A stretch of DNA of 35,608 nt from a virus: the IMG/VR virus record IMGVR_UViG_3300021425_002585, positions 1 to 35,608 of that record; one strand, given 5' to 3'. Each line of letters begins with the position of its first letter. Positions within the stretch are counted from its first letter, which is position 1. The notes beneath the pieces were generated by a model, which was not told where the DNA came from, searched no databases, and saw only the letters and a program-made list of their open reading frames with translations. Position numbers and translations under genes: made by a program. This document shows, in pieces, positions 1-6,431 of the stretch.

Positions 1-281
1 ACACCTGGTTGATCAAATGTCAATGTTACATCTTTTGATAGTTTTGATTTCTTTGGCAATTTGTATCCATCTGGACCGTCAATCATTTCGACATTGTGTC
101 CTTTGTCTGTTGCCAACCAAGTTACACTTTCCCCTGGTTCAATGGTTACAATCTCTTGTGAGAACACCATTTTGCGTTTTTTGTCGTCTGGGTCTTTGTT
201 CCACATTTCAACTGTGGCTGATTCAGCAAAGGCACTTGTAGCCATTGCCATTAATAGTCCTAGTGTAGTTAAAATCCGCAT
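1..281 (-). CDS. Pseudoazurin-like blue copper protein (3' end beyond window)
   Basis: The N-terminal 93 residues are visible; the C-terminus runs off the left edge. An 18-20 residue signal peptide (MRILTTLGLLMAMATSAFA) is followed by a cupredoxin start: VEMWNKD, a short basic stretch, MVFSQEIVTIEPGESVTW, then DKGHNVE with the first copper-ligand histidine. This order matches pseudoazurins, soluble periplasmic electron carriers that donate electrons to copper enzymes and oxidases. The remaining Cys, His and Met ligands should lie in the missing part. The start at 281 has a strong GGAGG lying inside the last codons of the upstream gene, so it is the last visible gene of the small-protein operon that begins near 1847. 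A plastocyanin or amicyanin assignment is less likely because of the DKGHNVE motif. Confidence 0.85.
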   Translation of the reverse strand, partial: MRILTTLGLLMAMATSAFAESATVEMWNKDPDDKKRKMVFSQEIVTIEPGESVTWLATDKGHNVEMIDGPDGYKLPKKSKLSKDVTLTFDQPG

Positions 282-284
282 CTT

Positions 285-467
285 TTATCCTCCTACGTAG
301 ATTGCGTCTTTCGGACGATACCAATTTTTTTGATTGTGCAGTCGTCCTAAAAGTTCTTGTACTTGTCGCTTGCCTTTTTGGTCTGCTTTTATTTGTGCAT
401 TAAAAAGAGCCAACTCGATTAATTCTAAATCTTCTACTGATAACTCAAACTTCTTGTTCGGTTTCAT
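285..467 (-). CDS. Small hypothetical protein, 60 aa
   Basis: Soluble, mostly helical and charged, with a segment SVEDLELIELALFNAQIKAD followed by a basic region and a WYRPK motif. It resembles in style the short helical ORFs common in T4-like marine phages, but no function is recognised. Its ATG overlaps the end of the upstream 78-aa gene by 23 bp, and its last codons carry the ribosome binding site of the pseudoazurin gene. A partly similar ELxxxDLxxLE pattern appears in the protein at 5979-6197. Confidence 0.65.
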   Translation of the reverse strand: MKPNKKFELSVEDLELIELALFNAQIKADQKGKRQVQELLGRLHNQKNWYRPKDAIYVGG

Positions 468-681
468 TCAACATCTCCCTCGTTATTTTGTTTGCGGGCA
501 TACAAGCCACATTTAATATAGTATCGTTAAATCCTGCCACATCAATCACTTCTATTGCAAGTCTATCGCTGTTAGCAGGATCATTGATATAGGCTTTGCA
601 TTCGTTTTGTGTTTCAAACGGCAGAGTCTTTAGTGCAAAAGGTTCTGCTTCCAACATAACGAATACAATAAGCCACTTCAT
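445..681 (-). CDS. Hypothetical protein with hydrophobic N-terminus, 78 aa
   Basis: A short hydrophobic start (MKWLIVFVMLEAEPFAL) precedes a polar domain with two cysteines (NECKAY and NVACMPAN). It may be exported or anchored at its N-terminus, which would put it in the same compartment as the pseudoazurin encoded two genes downstream. No family was recognised. It starts at an ATGA overlap with the 36-aa membrane protein, so translation is probably coupled. Confidence 0.65.
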   Translation of the reverse strand: MKWLIVFVMLEAEPFALKTLPFETQNECKAYINDPANSDRLAIEVIDVAGFNDTILNVACMPANKITREMLNETEQEV

Positions 682-788
682 AATCTTACACCACTATTGC
701 CTTTTTTAGGTTTAGGTTCCATTGCCCAAGCAAATAGTATCATACCTAAAAACCATCCGTAAGTTATTATAAAATATAACCAAGTCAA
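678..788 (-). CDS. 36-aa single-span membrane protein (TTG start, inferred)
   Basis: The frame opens at a TTG that overlaps the DoxX stop as TTGA and closes at TGA overlapping the next ATG (ATGA). The product has one aromatic-rich transmembrane segment (WLYFIITYGWFLGMILFAWAM) and a basic tail EPKPKKGN. The order YF, W, LG, A-M-E is loosely like CydX-type oxidase subunits, but no CydAB is present and the resemblance could be chance. The start is inferred from the overlap and from filling the gap between genes; an internal ATG 15 codons later is the alternative. Confidence 0.5.
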   Translation of the reverse strand: MTWLYFIITYGWFLGMILFAWAMEPKPKKGNSGVRL

Positions 789-1195
789 GTACGATTACCT
801 CGCAGAGCAAAGTACATTCCACCTACCCAAAGTAGTACATGAAAGTTGTCATATAGGATCACATCCATAAAGCTATCAGGTTGGCCTACCCAAATCACAC
901 CTGTCATAATACCTGTTATGACAATGCCACTAAAGCGTGTGATCAAGTCACCAAACTCTTTTAGGCGTTTGACATAATCCATCAAGCCACCTACGATCAA
1001 CCCAAAGCCTGCGCCAATTTCACCTAGCACCACAAAAGTCCAAACCAACAGTGTCAGTTCAAATGCTGCTGCGGTTTCTGCATCAATAGGCCATTTGGCA
1101 AAGCCTTGCTGTAGGAATACCACAATCAGTGGTATGCGTATGAGCCAATGTGTCATACAAAATTCAGGTATTTTTCTTACAAATTCTTTAATCAT
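785..1195 (-). CDS. DoxX-like membrane protein, 136 aa
   Basis: Four predicted membrane segments fit the DoxX family: RIPLIVVFLQQGFAKW; LLVWTFVVLGEIGAGFGLIV with the family's glutamate-glycine pattern; SGIVITGIMTGVIWVG; and FHVLLWVGGMYFALRG. DoxX proteins are usually 120-160 aa and are linked to quinone-dependent redox complexes and oxidative stress; specific roles vary. The start overlaps the stop of the 28-aa peptide as ATGA, and the stop overlaps the TTG of the next small gene. It is the only recognisable family member between the operon promoter and the pseudoazurin. Confidence 0.75.
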   Translation of the reverse strand: MIKEFVRKIPEFCMTHWLIRIPLIVVFLQQGFAKWPIDAETAAAFELTLLVWTFVVLGEIGAGFGLIVGGLMDYVKRLKEFGDLITRFSGIVITGIMTGVIWVGQPDSFMDVILYDNFHVLLWVGGMYFALRGNRT

Positions 1196-1278
1196 TTATT
1201 CATCTCCGATACTGCAATATACACAGCACCTATGATAATAAATGCCAGTATCATTCCAGCAGTCCATGCTTCTGTCAT
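1192..1278 (-). CDS. 28-aa single-span membrane peptide
   Basis: An ATG-started frame encodes a short acidic start (MTEAW), a single hydrophobic span (TAGMILAFIIIGAVYIAV) and a polar end SEMNK. Its start overlaps the stop of an 18-codon ORF (TAATG) and its stop overlaps the DoxX start (ATGA). The size and composition fit a small accessory subunit of a membrane complex. The continuous chain of stop-start overlaps on both sides is the main support that it is translated. Confidence 0.55.
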   Translation of the reverse strand: MTEAWTAGMILAFIIIGAVYIAVSEMNK

Positions 1279-1334
1279 TAACTTCCCCATCCTGCAAACT
1301 CGTCTTGTTCTGTTTGCTTTTGTTCTTTATCCAT
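1278..1334 (-). CDS. 18-codon polar ORF (possible micropeptide or coupling ORF)
   Basis: A hydrophilic, acidic peptide ending DEFAGWGS, starting 8 bp inside the end of the 53-aa gene and ending at a TAATG overlap with the 28-aa gene. It contains no membrane span. It could be a true micropeptide or only a translational relay that carries ribosomes to the next start. Support is positional only. Confidence 0.3.
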   Translation of the reverse strand: MDKEQKQTEQDEFAGWGS

Positions 1335-1488
1335 TTGTTTCGCTCCAAGGAAAGCAAGGCAGTAGGATACTTTGCTTGCAATACTTTTGATCAGCAAGCA
1401 AGACAGGAACGCCCACCATAAAGAATGTAATAATCAAAAAAGCCCAACCGAGGCCTTTTAATGTGCAATAGTTTGTTTGTTCGCTCAT
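1327..1488 (-). CDS. 53-aa membrane protein
   Basis: One hydrophobic span (GLGWAFLIITFFMVGVPVLLA) follows a polar N-terminus with a cysteine (NYCTLK); the C-terminal tail has two further cysteines (KYCKQS and LPCFPW). Three cysteines in 53 residues is notable in an operon with a copper protein. It starts at an ATGA overlap with the upstream 120-aa gene. No family was recognised. Confidence 0.65.
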   Translation of the reverse strand: MSEQTNYCTLKGLGWAFLIITFFMVGVPVLLADQKYCKQSILLPCFPWSETNG

Positions 1489-1847
1489 ACGTGTTCTCCA
1501 TCGGCTGCTCGGCCGTTGTATTTCTTACCTGACTTGATAAGTTTGTTGATTGATTCTGGATTGTTTTCTGCTTGACGGAATGTCACTGCTGTAAGTGTTA
1601 CACCAGTGATAAGAGCCATATGTGCAATAGCACTGATGCCAAACACTACATAACTGCCTACCATTACGGCAAACAATCCGCTCCATATAAAGAATAAGCA
1701 CTGGAATACCATATGTGCTACCATTGGGTCTAAGTTGCGTAGTGGTGATTTTTCAATGGTCATTACACTGTCCCACATTTCACGTGGCATAGAAAACAGT
1801 GTTGAAATAGTTGTTGCCCAACCAATGGGTTTTGGTTTAGTGTTCAT
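1485..1847 (-). CDS. Membrane protein of unknown family, 120 aa
   Basis: First gene of the operon. I chose the ATG at 1847, which has AAAGGA ahead of it; an upstream in-frame start at 1910 would run back through the promoter. The protein has a cytoplasmic-type N-terminal arm, then two closely spaced hydrophobic spans (AHMVFQCLFFIWSGLFAVMV and YVVFGISAIAHMALITGV), each carrying an AHM histidine, and a basic C-terminal tail. Paired membrane histidines could bind heme or metal, but that is inference. No family was recognised. Confidence 0.7.
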   Translation of the reverse strand: MNTKPKPIGWATTISTLFSMPREMWDSVMTIEKSPLRNLDPMVAHMVFQCLFFIWSGLFAVMVGSYVVFGISAIAHMALITGVTLTAVTFRQAENNPESINKLIKSGKKYNGRAADGEHV

Positions 1848-1877
1848 AACAAAATCCTTTTGTCTCTGTGTGTAGTA

Positions 1878-1906
1878 TATATAGCATGGAAAAAATAGAA
1901 AGTCAA
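1878..1906 (-). promoter_or_regulatory. Sigma70-type promoter of the small-protein/pseudoazurin operon
   Basis: TTGACT at 1906-1901, a 17-bp spacer and TATATA at 1883-1878 lie 31 bp upstream of the ATG at 1847. This is a near-consensus host RNA polymerase promoter, suggesting early or constitutive expression of the whole 1847-to-1 operon. Confidence 0.7.
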
Positions 1907-1934
1907 GCATACACGGGTGTGTAAAATTGTAGCA

Positions 1935-2843
1935 TTAGATTTTGTTGTTATCTGCTATAAAATTATTGTAGTTACTAATTCTAAAAGTTATCCTGTGGAG
2001 AACTCTTTTTGCAAGAATATCTGGATCATTTTGATCACGTTTGTGTAATGTTAACAATTGATCCATTAAAACAATATCTCCGGGCTCGTACCAATGCTGA
2101 TAGATATATTTTTCTTGAAACACATGATCATACAATCGTTGAAATAAAGTGTGGTCTTCTGTAATAATTTTACACTTATTATTTGTGTAAAAGTAGATAC
2201 CTTTCACACCTGCTATGTTTTGTTGAAGCAACCACATCTTATAAGGACCTTCTTGTCCGTCTTTTTTCATCATTTTGTATTGTGTTTCGGGCAAACCCTT
2301 TGCCCATACTTCTGGTGTATATTCATATTCACAATGCACACCTTCTAATTGTTTTTTAAAGTCTTCTTCTAAATCATTGTAAGCAAGACTGGTGTTTAAA
2401 TAACTTGTGCTTGTATTTTCGCATCCTTCATAGCCCTGTAAAGCTACACCATCTGCTCTATCTAATCCATTTAAGTTGGCGTGCCAATCCAAAATACCAC
2501 TAGAAAAAATTCCTGTGGTAATTCCTTTTTTATTCTTCTTAGCAGTGGTTCGTTGTATAGGATAAAGTTCCTTTTCTTTTTTCCATTGATTTGTATTAGG
2601 AGGAGTCTTATCCATATAAAACTCTCCTTCTTTGGTGTAAATAAATTGTCTATAGTTTGCTACAGTTCCTATCTTTTCTACAAAATTTACAAAATGATAA
2701 GGTAGTCTATTTTGATTTTTAAGAACTACAATTAAATCTTTTTGCAAAGTTTGTTTTATAAGATCTGCGTCATTTTGACTCAAGTCTACAATGTCTACAT
2801 TGTCTACTCGTGTTGCAACACCATTTAAACTTTTAAATTCCAT
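1935..2843 (-). CDS. TauD/TfdA-like 2-oxoglutarate dioxygenase, 302 aa
   Basis: TauD-type layout: N-terminal strand region with DLIVVLKNQNRLPYHFVNFVEKIG, a metal-site motif LDWHANLNG around residue 120, and a C-terminal block GDIVLMDQLLTLHKRD...RVLHRITF that supplies the distal histidine and 2OG-binding arginine. Family members hydroxylate small substrates with Fe(II) and O2; the substrate is unknown. The usual HxD is HxN here, which may alter iron binding or be a subfamily trait. The ATG at 2843 lies two bases after the stop of the upstream dioxygenase; a GTG at 2870 inside that gene is less likely. Confidence 0.75.
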   Translation of the reverse strand: MEFKSLNGVATRVDNVDIVDLSQNDADLIKQTLQKDLIVVLKNQNRLPYHFVNFVEKIGTVANYRQFIYTKEGEFYMDKTPPNTNQWKKEKELYPIQRTTAKKNKKGITTGIFSSGILDWHANLNGLDRADGVALQGYEGCENTSTSYLNTSLAYNDLEEDFKKQLEGVHCEYEYTPEVWAKGLPETQYKMMKKDGQEGPYKMWLLQQNIAGVKGIYFYTNNKCKIITEDHTLFQRLYDHVFQEKYIYQHWYEPGDIVLMDQLLTLHKRDQNDPDILAKRVLHRITFRISNYNNFIADNNKI

Positions 2844-2845
2844 TT

Positions 2846-3709
2846 TTAATAACTCTGTGCTAAACGCCACATCAAATATTCTTTTGATTCAATAGGCGGA
2901 TACTTTGCTGCTTCACCTTTGCGCAAGTTGAATACTTGTGTGCCTGGTGTAGGATCAACAAAGTGTGGCATACTATAACGCTGTTGATGAATATGGCTAT
3001 TAACAACTCTGTGTTTGGTACTAACAAAGTAATCGTTTGTCCAACGCTGTAACAAGTCACCAATATTAACCACTATGCCATCTTCTGCATATGGTACTGG
3101 ATGCCAAGCACCCGTTAAGTCTTGCACTTCGAGTCCTGGTACATCGTTGATTTGCCATAGCAAAGTAATAGTGCCATAGTCTGAATGTTCACCAATACGC
3201 ATCTGTTTGTTTTCAACAGGTCCGTCATAAGCAGGATAGTGAATAACTCTTGTGGTATTGAATGGTTCTGAATGTGCATCTACCAGTGTAGTGCCTGTGT
3301 CAAGTATTTCGTCAAACTTGCCCAAGATACGCAGTGTAAGTCTATCTGCAATATCTATGCTTTGTAATGCACTCTCTTTGAAACCCGAAAGTTCTGTTGG
3401 CCACAAATGATCAGGCATACGCATATTGTTGTAGTTAAATGATTCTTTTATATCTTTGGGTGCCGTAGGATCTACGTTTTCGTCTCCGACCATGCTGTAT
3501 CCTAAATTGGTATCACCTTCATAAGGATACTGCTTTTTTACACTATCTGGCAAATCAAAGAATGCTTTCATTTGCTGTTGCCAGTTCTTCATATTGGTAT
3601 TGTCTTCAGCATCCAACGCATTTGTAAAGACGGCGAAGCCCACGGTAGTGTAGGCTTCGTCAATACGATCCAAAGCGTCTGCTGCTTTTAAATCGATAAT
3701 AGGTATCAT
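2846..3709 (-). CDS. Isopenicillin-N-synthase-like 2OG-Fe(II) oxygenase, 287 aa
   Basis: The start IPIIDLK and the DAYTTVGFAVFTN-like region match the non-haem dioxygenase N-terminal domain. The catalytic domain has GEHSDYGTITLL (HxD iron ligands), NIGDLLQRWTND, STKHRVVN (distal histidine) and RYSMPHF (the RxS pair for 2OG). Length is close to bacterial members of the family. The biological substrate cannot be read from sequence. It starts at a TGATG overlap with the upstream BMP-type protein gene, so these two are translationally coupled, and it is followed at once by the TauD-like gene. Confidence 0.85.
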   Translation of the reverse strand: MIPIIDLKAADALDRIDEAYTTVGFAVFTNALDAEDNTNMKNWQQQMKAFFDLPDSVKKQYPYEGDTNLGYSMVGDENVDPTAPKDIKESFNYNNMRMPDHLWPTELSGFKESALQSIDIADRLTLRILGKFDEILDTGTTLVDAHSEPFNTTRVIHYPAYDGPVENKQMRIGEHSDYGTITLLWQINDVPGLEVQDLTGAWHPVPYAEDGIVVNIGDLLQRWTNDYFVSTKHRVVNSHIHQQRYSMPHFVDPTPGTQVFNLRKGEAAKYPPIESKEYLMWRLAQSY

Positions 3710-4800
3710 CAGTTAGGTACCTCTGCGTTAATACCTTCAACATAATACATCATAGTGTCAAGATGCGCACGATCAGCAACTTCACCTGCTGCCAACACTT
3801 GATTGCCTTTGTTGTCGTTTAGTGGACCTGTGAAAGCAAAGTATTCACCTGCTGTAATAGCTGCTTTTACTTCTGCTGCTTTTGCTGCCACATCTGCTGG
3901 CATATTTGTAAATGGTGCCATCTCAACTGACCCGTCATTCATATGTCCAAAGTAGCATCCGTCTGGACCATCACACATTGGTGTCCAAGTACCGTCTAGT
4001 ACCTGTCCTACTTTTTCAATATAGTATGGACCCCAGTTGTCAATGGTTGCTGTAAGTTGTGCTTTTGGCGCAAAATTGATTTGATCTGATGCCTGGCCAA
4101 AACCAATCTTGCCTTGGACTTCTGCTGCCTGTAATGGAGCAGGCGAGTCTGTGTGTTGTGCAATCACATCACAGCCCTGGTCCATTAGAGCAACAGCCGC
4201 ATCTTGTTCTTTTGCTGGATCATACCAAGTGAACACCCAAACAATATCAATATCTACATCTGGGTTCACACTTTTGGCACCCAAGTAATATGTGTTGATT
4301 TCACGGATCACTTCTGGAATTGGATACGCTGCCACATAACAGATTTTATTTGTTTTGGTCATCATACCTGCAATAACACCTTGTACGTGTCTTGCTTGAT
4401 ATAGTCGCAGTCCATAGTTTGAACTATTCACGCCATTTGTTTTGTAGCCTGTTGCGTGTTCAAACTTTACGTTTGGAAACTTCTTAGCAACTCTTTCTAC
4501 TGCATCCATATAACCAAATGATGTTGCAAAAATAATGTCATGTCCTTGCAGTGCCATTTGTGTTAGCACACGTTCAGCATCTGCACCTTCAGGTACTGAT
4601 TCAATATAAGTTGTTTCAACTCTATCTCCGTATGCTTCTTCTACTTGTTGACGACCAATGTCGTGCCTATATGTCCATCCATGATCGCCAATTGGGCCAA
4701 CATAAATGAAGCCAACTTTAACTTTGTCAGCAGCCTGTGCTGCCACGCCGAAAGACCCCATCAACAAGAGTGATGCGGCTAATAGTCTAAATAATTTCAT
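3709..4800 (-). CDS. BMP-family ABC transporter substrate-binding protein, 363 aa
   Basis: A signal peptide ending AAQAA is followed by KVKVGFIYVGPIGDHGWTYRHDIGRQQVEEAYGD, the hallmark start of Bmp/PnrA-like binding proteins, with the ATSFGYMDAVERVAKKFPNVKFEHATG segment also typical. Family members bind nucleosides or related purine compounds in the periplasm. No permease or ATPase genes are nearby, so the protein would have to feed host transporter components. SD AAAGGA precedes the ATG. The gene lies directly downstream of the tmRNA and may share its transcript. Confidence 0.85.
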   Translation of the reverse strand: MKLFRLLAASLLLMGSFGVAAQAADKVKVGFIYVGPIGDHGWTYRHDIGRQQVEEAYGDRVETTYIESVPEGADAERVLTQMALQGHDIIFATSFGYMDAVERVAKKFPNVKFEHATGYKTNGVNSSNYGLRLYQARHVQGVIAGMMTKTNKICYVAAYPIPEVIREINTYYLGAKSVNPDVDIDIVWVFTWYDPAKEQDAAVALMDQGCDVIAQHTDSPAPLQAAEVQGKIGFGQASDQINFAPKAQLTATIDNWGPYYIEKVGQVLDGTWTPMCDGPDGCYFGHMNDGSVEMAPFTNMPADVAAKAAEVKAAITAGEYFAFTGPLNDNKGNQVLAAGEVADRAHLDTMMYYVEGINAEVPN

Positions 4801-4827
4801 ATATGATTATCCTTTGTTGTGTGTGTT

Positions 4828-5114
4828 GGGCCCGTTCTGTTGCTAGGTGGAACCCATACCCCGCATACCTAAATCAGGCTGCGATTGCCATTGCTGGCGC
4901 TGCGTTTGTGTTTGCAGTTATAAAGTTTAACCTATTACGCTGTTACCCGGTTAACTCCACTTCACTTTCACACCTGTCGATCCTATTTCTCGCCCATAAA
5001 AAACACACTATTGACCTTTCAGTGATAGAGAGTGATTTCTCCTAGTGTGCTTATGGTGGACGAGTGCGGTACCGCCCCGCAGTCCAGTATGTGTCCACGT
5101 TGCTTCAACGCTAA
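4828..5114 (-). ncRNA. ssrA: Circularly permuted (two-piece) tmRNA
   Basis: Read on the minus strand, the acceptor piece comes first: a T-stem TGCGG/CCGCA (5081-5065), acceptor strand CTCGTCC (5064-5058), A, then CCA (5056-5054). An intervening segment with arms CACACTA and TAGTGTG follows. The coding piece starts with GGGCGAG (4995-4989), which pairs with CTCGTCC (one G-U), followed by AATAGGATCGACAGG, a tmRNA signature. CAG+GTGTG of the coding piece pairs with CACAT-A-CTG of the acceptor piece as helix 2. The tag frame at 4915-4874 reads ANTNAAPAMAIAA then TGA. The permuted form is typical of alphaproteobacteria. The T-loop (GGCGGTA) departs from the usual TTCRANY. The 5' and 3' ends are estimates. 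Confidence 0.9.
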
Positions 5115-5119
5115 CACAC

Positions 5120-5127
5120 TATTTATA
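5120..5127 (-). promoter_or_regulatory. T4-late-type promoter (TATAAATA) upstream of tmRNA
   Basis: An exact TATAAATA lies about 6 bp before the predicted 5' end of the tmRNA acceptor piece and 11 bp after the stop of the MBL gene. If functional, the tmRNA and possibly the BMP gene are expressed late in infection. Confidence 0.65.
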
Positions 5128-5137
5128 ACACATTTGA

Positions 5138-5965
5138 TTAAAGTTTGTCAACCGGTATTTTTATAACTTCTGGTACTTCACCTGCTCGCATATTAACTTG
5201 TATGCTGGGCAGTATCAGTTGTGGCATACTCAGTTTAGCATCACGGGCTTCACGCATTTCAACATACTCCGATTTGCTTTTACCAGCAATCTGTATGTTC
5301 TTTGCTTTCTGTTCGCCTACAGTTGTTTCCCAAGCATAATCACGCCCGCCTGGAGCGTAATCGTGTGCCACAAAGATACGTGTTTCATCTGGTAGAGCAA
5401 GTATCTTTTGAATGCTGTCATACAAGTCTGCGGCACTGCCTCCTGGAAAGTCACATCGTGCTGTACCAAAGTCTGGCATAAACATTGTGTCACCTACAAA
5501 GGCAGCATCTTCTATTAGATAGGTTAAACAGGCAGGTGTATGTCCTGGAGTGTGCATTACTCGAGCACGTAGTTCGCCAATCATAAACTCATCACCTTCA
5601 CGGAACAGTCTATCAAATTGACTACCGTCACGCTCAAACTCTGTGCCTTCGTTGAATATCTTACCAAAGGTTTCTTGCACTGTCATTATGTGTGCGCCAA
5701 TAGCAATATCACCACCTAGTTTTTCTTGTAGGTAAGGTGCTGCACTCAAATGGTCTGCGTGAACGTGTGTTTCTAATATCCATTCAACTGTCAAGTTGTG
5801 CATTTGGATATATTGGATAATATTGTCTGCATTGGCAGTGTTGGTTCTGCCACTTGCAAAATCGAAGTCTAGTACGCTGTCTATGATAGCGCATTGTTTG
5901 CTGTCGTCAATTACAACATAACTAACCGTTTTGGTTGCGGTGTCAAAAAAGTCTTGTATTTGCAT
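5138..5965 (-). CDS. Metallo-beta-lactamase-fold hydrolase, persulfide dioxygenase/Blh-like, 275 aa
   Basis: Metal-binding motifs are clear: ETHVHADH (HxHxDH), MHTPGHT, FVGDTMFMPDFGTARCDFPGGSAADLYDSI and FVAHDY. The DFGTARCDFPGG block is typical of the ETHE1/Blh-like persulfide dioxygenase branch rather than glyoxalase II, suggesting oxidation of glutathione persulfide or a related sulfane sulfur compound. I chose the ATG at 5965 because it begins the conserved fold (QIQDFFDTATKTVSYVV); the longer start at 6031 runs into the upstream gene. A late-promoter element AATAAATA lies 5 nt upstream, with no Shine-Dalgarno sequence, so the mRNA may be leaderless. Confidence 0.8.
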   Translation of the reverse strand: MQIQDFFDTATKTVSYVVIDDSKQCAIIDSVLDFDFASGRTNTANADNIIQYIQMHNLTVEWILETHVHADHLSAAPYLQEKLGGDIAIGAHIMTVQETFGKIFNEGTEFERDGSQFDRLFREGDEFMIGELRARVMHTPGHTPACLTYLIEDAAFVGDTMFMPDFGTARCDFPGGSAADLYDSIQKILALPDETRIFVAHDYAPGGRDYAWETTVGEQKAKNIQIAGKSKSEYVEMREARDAKLSMPQLILPSIQVNMRAGEVPEVIKIPVDKL

Positions 5966-5970
5966 ACAAG

Positions 5971-5978
5971 TATTTATT
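5971..5978 (-). promoter_or_regulatory. Late-promoter element abutting the MBL start codon
   Basis: AATAAATA followed by CTTGT and then ATG. In T4 the last A of the element sits near -6, so transcription would begin at or next to the A of the start codon. Confidence 0.5.
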
Positions 5979-6197
5979 TTACCACTTTTCTGCTGTGCGT
6001 TTTTTGATATCTTTTTGAGCACGTATAGCATTCATTAAACGAATGATTCTGCTTTTCTTTTCACCTGGGCGATCATAATTGTTCTTTTGTGACCAAGTTT
6101 TATCTTGTTCTAACTCTTTGGCAAACTGATCGCCTAGTAGTTTTTCTAAATACGACAAGTCGTCGTTACTAAGTTCTTGTATCTTCCGTGAAACCAT
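5979..6197 (-). CDS. Small hypothetical phage protein, 72 aa
   Basis: A charged helical protein (ELSNDDLSYLEKLLGDQFAKELEQ followed by a basic C-terminal half with SRIIRLMNAIRAQKDIKKRT). The start MVSRK at 6197 overlaps the end of the upstream gene by 29 bp; a longer start at 6266 lies entirely inside that gene and is unlikely. Function unknown. Confidence 0.6.
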   Translation of the reverse strand: MVSRKIQELSNDDLSYLEKLLGDQFAKELEQDKTWSQKNNYDRPGEKKSRIIRLMNAIRAQKDIKKRTAEKW

Positions 6198-6387
6198 TCT
6201 GTCTGTCTCTCCATGCTTGTTCGAACTGTTCTTCATAGTCGTACAAAGGTGCGCCGTTACTTCCATCTATCCATAGTCGACGAAAGTATCCGTTGTAACT
6301 ATCTATTACTGTTTGAGGTGATGCGTCGAGGTGGCCTTTAACCATAAAAAATATTCTGTATTCTTCTTTAAGGTCGTTTCTCAACAT
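6169..6387 (-). CDS. Small hypothetical protein, 72 aa
   Basis: A compact soluble protein with a possible ferredoxin-like pattern: YRIFFMVKGHLDASPQTVIDSYNGYFRRLWIDG then an acidic aromatic tail ending FEQAWRDRQNGFTEDTRT. Function unknown. The ATG at 6387 has no Shine-Dalgarno sequence but TGTAAATA lies 4 nt upstream, so it belongs to the putative leaderless set. Confidence 0.65.
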   Translation of the reverse strand: MLRNDLKEEYRIFFMVKGHLDASPQTVIDSYNGYFRRLWIDGSNGAPLYDYEEQFEQAWRDRQNGFTEDTRT

Positions 6388-6391
6388 ACTG

Positions 6392-6399
6392 TATTTACA
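6392..6399 (-). promoter_or_regulatory. Late-promoter element abutting the start codon at 6387
   Basis: TGTAAATA, then CAGT, then ATG. It is a one-base variant of the T4 late consensus TATAAATA at the same spacing as five other genes here. Confidence 0.45.
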
Positions 6400-6431
6400 A
6401 AGATTAAAAATGTAGGCGCTAACATAGGTTA

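Noticed and set aside
678-788. CydX subunit of a cytochrome bd oxidase
   Set aside because: Loose aromatic similarity only; no cydA or cydB present, and start codon uncertain.
1485-1847. Light-harvesting or PufX-like membrane subunit
   Set aside because: Membrane histidines and size are suggestive, but no LH1/LH2 core motif or photosynthesis genes are in the window.
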